Positions 58,343 through 64,000 of a stretch of DNA of 64,000 nt are shown one piece after another. The stretch's first letter is position 1, and each line of letters opens with the position of its first letter. The notes under the pieces were generated by a model. That model had not been told where the DNA came from, did no database searches, and was given only the letters and a program-made list of their open reading frames with translations. The stretch lies in NCBI GenBank assembly GCA_009360345.1, contig SPDP01000003.1, forward strand, positions 372,001 through 436,000. The letters run 5' to 3'. The position numbers and the translations under genes are program-made. Origin of the DNA: Alcaligenaceae bacterium SAGV5. Its GTDB lineage: Bacteria > Pseudomonadota > Gammaproteobacteria > Burkholderiales > Burkholderiaceae_B.

Positions 58343-59860
58343 TCATATGGCCTCTTCCGCCAGCACGGTCTTTCGTTTCTTGACCACGGAAGGGTAGGCC
58401 GATATCACGATCAGCAGTCCCGCGGCGATCAGCAAGCCAAGAGAAAGCGGGCGTGAGTAGATGATGGACAGGTCGCCCTGGGACACCATCAATGCGCGCC
58501 TGAAGCTGTTTTCCAGCATCGGTCCCAGCACCATGCCCATCAGCAGGGGGACAGGCGAGACCGACAGCTTGATGAGCACGTAGCCGAGTATGCCGAACGC
58601 GCCCAGCAGGTAGATGTCGAATACCGAGGCCCGCACCGTGAAGGCGCCGACCGAGCAGAAAACCAGGATGACGGGGAACAGGATGCGGTACGGCACGCGC
58701 AGCATCTTGACCCAGATGCCGACCATGGGAAGATTCAGCACGACCAGCATCAGGTTGCCGATCCACATGGAGGCGATCAGGCCCCAGAAAACCGCGGGGT
58801 GGTTGGAAATGACCTGGGGGCCTGGCTGTATGTCCTGGATGATCATGGCGCCCAGCAGCAGGGCCATGATGGCGCTGCCTGGGATGCCCAGCGTCAGCAG
58901 CGAAATGAAATTGGTCTGCGCCGCGGCATTGTTGGCGGACTCGGGGCCGGCCACGCCTTCGATGGCGCCCTGTCCCAGTTCATCTTTGTAGCGGGACGCT
59001 TTTTTTTCCAGCGCGTAGCCGGCGAAAGATGCCATGGTCACGCCCGCGCCGGGCAGCGCGCCAAGCAGCGAGCCAATGGCCGTGCCCCGCGCAATGGCGG
59101 GAAGCATGCGGCGGATATCTTTTTTCCCTGGAATCAATTGCGTGACGTTGGCCAGCGTCGCATTCCTGTTGCGTTCACGGTTGTATTGCTCCAGGTTGAT
59201 GGCGATTTCCGCTACGCCGAAGACGCCCATGGCAAGGGCGGTCAACTCGATGCCATCGTAAAGGTCGGAAATCTGTCCGGTGAAACGGTATTCGCCGGAA
59301 TTGATGTCCGTGCCGACCAGGCTGAACAGCAGGCCCAGCACCATCAGGCCCAGCGACTTGTCGATGGTGTCCGAGGACAGGGCAATGGAACCGACCAGGC
59401 CAAGCACCATCAGCGAGAAATATTCGGCGGGCCCGAACAGGAAGGCGACCTCCGTCAGTGGCTCGGCCACCGTGGCGAGCAGCAGGACGCCGAAGCTGCC
59501 TGCGATGAACGAACCGATGGCTGCCGTGGCAAGCGCAACACCCGCGCGTCCCTGCCTGGCCATGGCATGGCCATCGATCATGGTGACGGCCGAGGAGGAT
59601 TCCCCTGGAAGTTTCAGCAGGATGGCGGTCGTCGATCCGCCGTATTGCGCGCCGTAGTAGATGCTGGCCAGCAGGATCAAGGCTCCTGCCGGGGGCAGGC
59701 TATAGGTGATGGGAAGCAGCATCGCGACGGTCGAGATCGGCCCCAGGCCCGGCAGCAGCCCGATGAATGTTCCAATCAGGCAGCCAAGCAGCGCGTAGCC
59801 GACGTTCTGCCATGTCAGGGCGGTGGCGAATCCCAGCGCTAGATTGTCGAATAGATCCAT
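58343..59860 (-). CDS. tctA: Tripartite tricarboxylate transporter large permease, TctA family
   Basis: 505 residues. The TctA signature is complete: GTFIGLLPGLGPISTVAMLLPITYSLPPAGALILLASIYYGAQYGGSTTAILLKLPGESSSAVT, read in parts, then DGHAMARQGRAGVAL and PGAGVTMASFAGYALEK. About 11 transmembrane segments are expected. It forms the sodium-coupled channel used with TctB and a Bug/TctC receptor. Last gene of the rhodanese-TctC-TctB-TctA operon; gaps between the genes are 20, 9 and 6 nt. Confidence 0.96.
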   Translation of the reverse strand: MDLFDNLALGFATALTWQNVGYALLGCLIGTFIGLLPGLGPISTVAMLLPITYSLPPAGALILLASIYYGAQYGGSTTAILLKLPGESSSAVTMIDGHAMARQGRAGVALATAAIGSFIAGSFGVLLLATVAEPLTEVAFLFGPAEYFSLMVLGLVGSIALSSDTIDKSLGLMVLGLLFSLVGTDINSGEYRFTGQISDLYDGIELTALAMGVFGVAEIAINLEQYNRERNRNATLANVTQLIPGKKDIRRMLPAIARGTAIGSLLGALPGAGVTMASFAGYALEKKASRYKDELGQGAIEGVAGPESANNAAAQTNFISLLTLGIPGSAIMALLLGAMIIQDIQPGPQVISNHPAVFWGLIASMWIGNLMLVVLNLPMVGIWVKMLRVPYRILFPVILVFCSVGAFTVRASVFDIYLLGAFGILGYVLIKLSVSPVPLLMGMVLGPMLENSFRRALMVSQGDLSIIYSRPLSLGLLIAAGLLIVISAYPSVVKKRKTVLAEEAI

Positions 59861-59866
59861 GAAACC

Positions 59867-60343
59867 CTACAGTTGGAAGGCAGCGATCTGCGGCAGCACG
59901 GGGAAGGGAATGGAGAGCCCGTAGACGAAACCGCCGACATTGAGCACCACCATGACCGCCGCATTGATGAGCGTGGTCTTCCAGGTGAACTCGTGGCTGG
60001 CCAGGCTGGCCAGTATGACCAGGAGCACCAGGGCGATGACGAGCCCCAGCGGCTGCAGCGCGAGACCGAACATGACGACCGATCCAACCATCCAGGACAG
60101 CGAGCGCAGGTTCCAGGACGCGAGCCTGACGCGCACGCCCCGGATCAGCACGGCGCGCAGGACGATCCAGGCGCCGATGGCTGCCAGCAGCATGCCCAGG
60201 ATGAACGGGAAGTAGCCGGGGCCCATATAGGCCAGCGTGCCCATGTCGTACCGGCTGGCGGCGGCGGCGAAGCCGCCGCCGGCCAGGATGTACAGCAGGC
60301 CCAGGACGAAATCCGGCTGATTCCTGATGAATGAAGGCGCCAT
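59867..60343 (-). CDS. tctB: Tripartite tricarboxylate transporter small permease, TctB family
   Basis: 158 residues with four hydrophobic segments: FVLGLLYILAGGGFAAAAS, GPGYFPFILGMLLAAIGAWIVL, the central SLSWMVGSVVMFGLALQPLG and the C-terminal INAAVMVVLNVGGFVYGL. MGPGYFPFILG is the TctB hallmark. It joins TctA in the membrane complex. It is 6 nt from tctA. Confidence 0.93.
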   Translation of the reverse strand: MAPSFIRNQPDFVLGLLYILAGGGFAAAASRYDMGTLAYMGPGYFPFILGMLLAAIGAWIVLRAVLIRGVRVRLASWNLRSLSWMVGSVVMFGLALQPLGLVIALVLLVILASLASHEFTWKTTLINAAVMVVLNVGGFVYGLSIPFPVLPQIAAFQL

Positions 60344-60352
60344 GACCGCGTC

Positions 60353-61345
60353 CTACAGCTTCAGGCCGGCTTTGCGGGCGACTTCGGCATACAGCTTGCT
60401 GTCATCCGCGATGGTCTGGTTGACGTCCGCGGGATTGGAGGCCGCCACGATGAAGCCCAGGTCCTCCAGCGAATTCTTGTTTTCCGGTTTCTGCAGGATG
60501 CCGGCGACTTCGCTGTAGATCTTCTGGATGATGGGAGCCGGCGTGCCGGCCGGCGCGACCAGGCCCTGCCAGCTTTGGAAGGCATAGCCCTTGATGCCGG
60601 CTTCCTGCAGCGTCGGGATGTCCGGCAGCGCCTTGGAGCGGAACGGCGTGGTGACGGCCAGTCCTTTCAGCTTCCCGGCGCGGATATTCTCCGTCGCGGC
60701 CGCCAGGGTAATGATCTGCGCATCGATATGCCCGCCGATCACGTCCAGCATGGCGGGGCCGCCGCCCAAGGACGGGATGACATTGATTTTCACCCCGGTC
60801 AATTGGGAAAGCAGTTCGACCGCCAGGTGCTGGTGGCTGTTCTTGGCACCGGAAAGAGCCAGGGATGTCTTGCCTTCGTTGGCCTTCAGGAATGCCAGGT
60901 ACTCCTGGAAGTTGTTGACGCCAAGGTTTGGCCTGACCATGATGAGCAGCGGGTTGACCACGGCCTTGATGACGCCGGTCAGGTCTTTTCGCGGGTCATA
61001 CGGCAATGTCCTGGATTGCTGGACGGCATCGATGGACAGGCCATCGCCGCCAAGCAGCAGCGTGTAGCCGTCGGGTTTTGCCTTCGCGACGGTGTTGGTG
61101 GCAATGGATCCGCCGCCGCCTGGCTGATTCTCGACAAGCGTACGGGTACCCCAGAGCGCATCGAGCTTCTGCCCGATCGTTCTGGCGAGTTTGTCGGCAC
61201 TGCCACCGGGCGATGCGGAGACGAGAATGCGCAGATTCCTCGCGGGGAATCCATTCGCGGACTGCGCATGGCCGGACAACGGGAGGCCGACCAGGGACGA
61301 GGCGGCCGCCATCCCGGCGGCGCCTAGAAATTCACGGCGTTTCAT
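60353..61345 (-). CDS. tctC: Tripartite transporter substrate-binding protein (TctC/Bug)
   Basis: 330 residues from the ATG at 61345. The N-terminus MKRREFLGAAGMAAASSLVGLPLSGHA is a Tat-type signal (RREFL), unlike the Sec-type signals of the other Bug proteins in the window. The Bug fold follows: NLRILVSASPGGSADKLARTIG, LVENQPGGGGSIA, AKPDGYTLLLG, LVAPAGTPAPIIQKIY. It is the only Bug protein here with its own TctAB. Gene order and the rhodanese partner hint at a sulfur-containing ligand, but this is inference. Confidence 0.93.
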   Translation of the reverse strand: MKRREFLGAAGMAAASSLVGLPLSGHAQSANGFPARNLRILVSASPGGSADKLARTIGQKLDALWGTRTLVENQPGGGGSIATNTVAKAKPDGYTLLLGGDGLSIDAVQQSRTLPYDPRKDLTGVIKAVVNPLLIMVRPNLGVNNFQEYLAFLKANEGKTSLALSGAKNSHQHLAVELLSQLTGVKINVIPSLGGGPAMLDVIGGHIDAQIITLAAATENIRAGKLKGLAVTTPFRSKALPDIPTLQEAGIKGYAFQSWQGLVAPAGTPAPIIQKIYSEVAGILQKPENKNSLEDLGFIVAASNPADVNQTIADDSKLYAEVARKAGLKL

Positions 61346-61365
61346 GGGGAGCTCCAAGCTGGGTC

Positions 61366-63021
61366 TTATCGGACTGTCCGTGCGCCAAGCACGGTAAATG
61401 GGGCCTCGGCGCCCTTGCGCTGCAATTGAGCGACCAGCCCGACTTCCCAATCGAGGTATTCCTTGAATTTCTGGTTGCGAAGGGAAATGTCGGCATGGTC
61501 ATAGGCGTTGAACCATGCGTATTCTTCGCCGCTCAGGTTGTTCTCGGCGCCGCTTTCGACAGGCAGGCCTGCTTCGAACCATGCACGGTTGCCGCCCAGC
61601 AGCGCTCTGGCCGCCAGGCCCCGGGCCTTGAGCCTGCGGGTCACGAGGTCGGCAAGGACGCCATCGGTGGAGGTAATGACCAGGGTCTTGCCGTCCGCAA
61701 GCCATTGCGGCGCGAAATGCTCGATACGTTCGGCGACGACGTAGCAGGCGGATGAAATGTGTGTTTTCGCATAAAGCCGTGCGGAGTCGACATCGATCAC
61801 GACGATGTCGCCACGCGCTTGCTTTTGCACCGTTTCTTCCAGGGAAATCCACGCGGAAGGGCCGGTGTCCGGGTCCCTGAGGATATAGACCCGTTCGTCG
61901 CCTGTTTCCAGCTGCGCGGGTTGTTCCGGCAAGTGGAGATGGACATCGTACCGTCCCAGCTGAACCAGCCAGGCCGCAACGGTCGCCGCGCGTACGCCGT
62001 CCCAGTCGGCAATCACGATGCGTGCGCCCAGTGTGCCGATGTACTCGTCCGTGGCCTGGATCAATTGCCCTCCGGGAGCCCAGCGCCAGCCCGGGAGATG
62101 GCCCGCGCGATATTCTTCCCTGGTGCGGATGTCGAACAGGAATGTGCTTCTGTCGGCGTCGTTGCGCCACTGCCCGAGCGTCTTGCCATCGACATGCGAA
62201 ACGCCGGCCCGCTCCAGGAGTTTTCGGGCATGGTCTTGCGCCTGCCGCAGATGTTCCGGGGACGGCTCAGGCAGGATGGCGTGTTTTCCATGTGCCAGCG
62301 CATGGCCTTCGAGCAACCATGCCATGGTGCCGTCCTGGAGCGAGACGATGGGGTTGGGAACGCCCGCATCGATGAGGGTTTGCGCGCCGATGATGCTGCG
62401 GGTGCGGCCCGCGCAATTGACGACGACCGTTGTCTTGGGATCGGGCGCCAGTTCGCGGATGCGGTAGGGCAGTTCCGCGTTCGGCAGGTTGTAGGCGCCG
62501 GGAATGCTGAAATTGAAAAATTCTTCGGGCGTGCGGCCGTCGACGATGAGCAGGTCCTCGCCAGCCTGGATGCGATCGTGCAACTGGCGGGCGCTGATGT
62601 GCGGCGTGTTCGCTTCGACTTCGACGATCTCGCCGAATGCCTTGCTCGGGACATTTTCGCCGCTGAACACCTCGTGGCCCGAGCGTTCCCAGGCGTCGAT
62701 GCCGCCATCCAGGATGGCGATGTTCGAATAGCCAAGCCGGTCGAGCAGCCGGGCCGCCTCGCTCGCGAGGAGGCCGCGATCATCCGTGACGACGATGCGG
62801 GCCTGCTGGCGCGGCACTTTCCGCCGGATCAACTGTTCCATGCGCCATAGCGGCACGGAAACCGCATAGAGGATGTGTCGCCGGGCGAACGCGCCCGTTT
62901 CCCGGACATCGATCAGGGCCAGTTCTTCCCTGTCCTGGAGCAGGCAAGCCAGCCGATCCGGATCGATGCGGCCGATTTCCCGGGCCTGGTGCCGTGTTTC
63001 TGCGATTGCGGGGTGATTCAT
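61366..63021 (-). CDS. Four-domain rhodanese-like sulfurtransferase
   Basis: 551 residues with four tandem rhodanese domains (about 16-120, 140-245, 276-370, 385-490). Only the second has a catalytic cysteine, Cys203 in VVNCAGRTRS; the equivalent positions are Asp80, Asp339 and Ser451. A C-terminal tail (about 495-551) rich in charged and aromatic residues follows. Rhodaneses move sulfane sulfur between thiosulfate, persulfides and acceptors. It is the first gene of the operon with TctC, TctB and TctA, so it may act on an imported sulfur compound. No signal peptide, so it is cytosolic. Confidence 0.92.
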   Translation of the reverse strand: MNHPAIAETRHQAREIGRIDPDRLACLLQDREELALIDVRETGAFARRHILYAVSVPLWRMEQLIRRKVPRQQARIVVTDDRGLLASEAARLLDRLGYSNIAILDGGIDAWERSGHEVFSGENVPSKAFGEIVEVEANTPHISARQLHDRIQAGEDLLIVDGRTPEEFFNFSIPGAYNLPNAELPYRIRELAPDPKTTVVVNCAGRTRSIIGAQTLIDAGVPNPIVSLQDGTMAWLLEGHALAHGKHAILPEPSPEHLRQAQDHARKLLERAGVSHVDGKTLGQWRNDADRSTFLFDIRTREEYRAGHLPGWRWAPGGQLIQATDEYIGTLGARIVIADWDGVRAATVAAWLVQLGRYDVHLHLPEQPAQLETGDERVYILRDPDTGPSAWISLEETVQKQARGDIVVIDVDSARLYAKTHISSACYVVAERIEHFAPQWLADGKTLVITSTDGVLADLVTRRLKARGLAARALLGGNRAWFEAGLPVESGAENNLSGEEYAWFNAYDHADISLRNQKFKEYLDWEVGLVAQLQRKGAEAPFTVLGARTVR

Positions 63022-63232
63022 GGATGGGCTCGTCGGAGTAGCACTGGTTCATCGAGCGGGCCAGTCTATATTTGCCGGGCAATCGGGCCTACGATTCTTC
63101 TTGCATGAATTTATGAGTTTGCTGGTCGGCCCGGCCCCAGGGGGCGGGGATCTGATCGGCCGCGCCGGAAGCGCTCGGGGGTAGGGTCATTTACAATCGC
63201 GGGATATTCCATTTCTCACCTGGAGCATAGCC

Positions 63233-63556
63233 ATGCGATATCTCGTCTGGGCGCTGAGACTGGTCATCTTCGTGGTGGTCCTGTTGTTCGCGCTCAAGAA
63301 TACCGACCGGGTGAACGTATATTTCTTCGCCGATCACCTGATCAGCGAAGTGCCGTTGATCGTGGTGATGCTGGCCAGTTTCGTGGCCGGGGCGGTGTTC
63401 GGCCTGCTGCTGACCGTGCCGGGCGTGATGCGCCGCCGGCGCGAGATCGCCTCGCTGCGGCGCGAGCTCGACCAGGCCCGGGCCGTGGGGCAGGGGGCTT
63501 CGTCCGCGGACGCGCCGCCTTCGCCCGACGTCATCCTGCCCGTGACCCCGTTGTAA
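63233..63556 (+). CDS. lapA: Lipopolysaccharide assembly protein A (LapA, DUF1049)
   Basis: 107 residues. Two transmembrane helices (about 3-20 and 37-60), the motif FALKNTDRVNVYFFADHLISEVPLIVVMLASFVAGAVFG, in parts, and a basic cytosolic helix (RRRREIASLRRELDQAR) match the DUF1049 family. LapA works with LapB to control LpxC turnover and LPS synthesis. CTGGAG lies 8 nt before the ATG. It often follows ihfB directly in relatives; here the tct operon lies between. Confidence 0.92.
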   Translation: MRYLVWALRLVIFVVVLLFALKNTDRVNVYFFADHLISEVPLIVVMLASFVAGAVFGLLLTVPGVMRRRREIASLRRELDQARAVGQGASSADAPPSPDVILPVTPL

Positions 63557-63565
63557 GGCGTCCAC

Positions 63566-64000
63566 GTGGATTTCGAACCCTGGTGGCTGATTGCCATTCC
63601 CTTGTTGTTCGGGCTGGGCTGGGTGGCCGCGCGCGTGGATATCCGGCAGATGTTGTCCGAGCACCGCAGCGTGCCCGATTCCTATTTCCGCGGGCTCAAC
63701 TTCCTGCTGAACGAGCAGCACGATCGCGCCATCGATGCCTTCATCGAAGTGGCCAAGCTCGACCCCGAAACGATCGAGCTGCACTTTGCCCTGGGGAGCC
63801 TGTTCCGCCGCCGCGGCGAGATCGAGCGCGCCATCCGCGTGCACCAGAATCTGCTGCAGCGGGCCGATCTGCCGGACAGCCAGCGTGAGCAGGCCCTGCA
63901 CGAGCTGGCTCAGGATTATCTGCGCGCGGGCATGCTGGACCGGGCCGAGGCGGCATTCGATCAGTTGAAAGGGACGCGATTCGCGCCCGACGCGCTGCGC
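63566..64000 (+). CDS. lapB: Lipopolysaccharide assembly protein B (LapB/YciM), partial at right edge
   Basis: Translated by hand from GTG at 63566 (145 codons to the window end, no stop). MDFEPWWLIAIPLLFGLGWVAARVDIRQ is the N-terminal anchor and membrane-proximal segment, followed by TPR units (LNFLLNEQHDRAIDAFIEVAKLDPETIELHFALGSLFRRRGEIERAIRVHQ, in parts, DLPDSQREQALHELAQDYLRAGMLDRAEAAF). Full LapB is about 390 residues, so about 60 percent is missing. It lies 9 nt after lapA and is co-transcribed with it. LapB regulates LpxC degradation by FtsH. Confidence 0.9.
   Translation, partial: MDFEPWWLIAIPLLFGLGWVAARVDIRQMLSEHRSVPDSYFRGLNFLLNEQHDRAIDAFIEVAKLDPETIELHFALGSLFRRRGEIERAIRVHQNLLQRADLPDSQREQALHELAQDYLRAGMLDRAEAAFDQLKGTRFAPDALR

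Overview
The window is a GC-rich bacterial chromosome segment that best fits the Alcaligenaceae (Bordetella/Achromobacter type, Burkholderiales). The reasons are the gene order gyrA-serC-pheA-tyrA-aroA-cmk-rpsA-ihfB, an OmpA-family protein without a barrel beside ubiG and gph, a beta-proteobacterial tmRNA, ubiquinone genes, and five Bug-type periplasmic solute-binding proteins, a family greatly expanded in Bordetella. I could not run a search, so the genus is an inference from gene content and order. No stretch without a gene exceeds about 300 bases, and I see no prophage, insertion sequence, CRISPR array, rRNA or replication origin.

Layout. 1-6.1 kb: a LysR-controlled catabolic cluster (Bug protein, LysR, maleylacetate-reductase-like enzyme, TauD/TfdA dioxygenase, second Bug protein, FMN 2-hydroxyacid dehydrogenase). 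6.1-8.0 kb: tRNA-Ala(CGC), then a HipB-HipA toxin-antitoxin pair behind an AT-richer, repeat-bearing leader. 8.0-12.8 kb: alcohol dehydrogenase, ferredoxin-NADP reductase, a DUF1857 protein and a KimA-like permease. 12.9-17 kb: ridA-recG-oxyR-dps. 17-29.5 kb: a lone aryl-CoA ligase, a large coiled-coil lipoprotein, ubiA-yggS-proC-MFS, edd, a purine permease, a BON protein and rlmJ. 29.5-34.7 kb: two converging catabolic operons (FAH hydrolase + Bug; CMD protein + Bug + GntR) and a second GntR gene. 34.7-39.9 kb: ahpF, ahpC, GST, ogt, DUF488 and pirin. 40-43.3 kb: a secreted serine peptidase, a Rap1a/Tai-like periplasmic protein with a cysteine-rich partner, and ypeA. 43.4-47.6 kb: tmRNA, gph, ubiG, ompA and an amidohydrolase. 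47.7-58.2 kb: the gyrA to ihfB block. 58.3-63 kb: a tetra-rhodanese plus TctC-TctB-TctA operon on the minus strand. 63.2-64 kb: lapA and the start of lapB.

How it fits together. Peroxide defence is strongly represented: OxyR with both redox cysteines, Dps, AhpC/AhpF with a good OxyR-like site upstream, and a GST. Aromatic amino acid synthesis (pheA, tyrA, aroA) sits with serC and DNA/RNA/translation genes in a tight forward block. A convergent minus-strand DUF2061 gene interrupts this block between aroA and cmk and carries a strong Fur-box match. The rest is the organic-acid scavenging typical of this family: Bug receptors placed next to single enzymes and their LysR or GntR regulators, with only one complete TctABC transporter.

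The most unusual items are the Fur-box/DUF2061 insertion, the Rap1a/Tai-like gene pair, the four-domain rhodanese fused operonically to TctABC between ihfB and lapA, the 10-bp EcoRI-site repeat array before the FAH gene, and the variant tmRNA tag.
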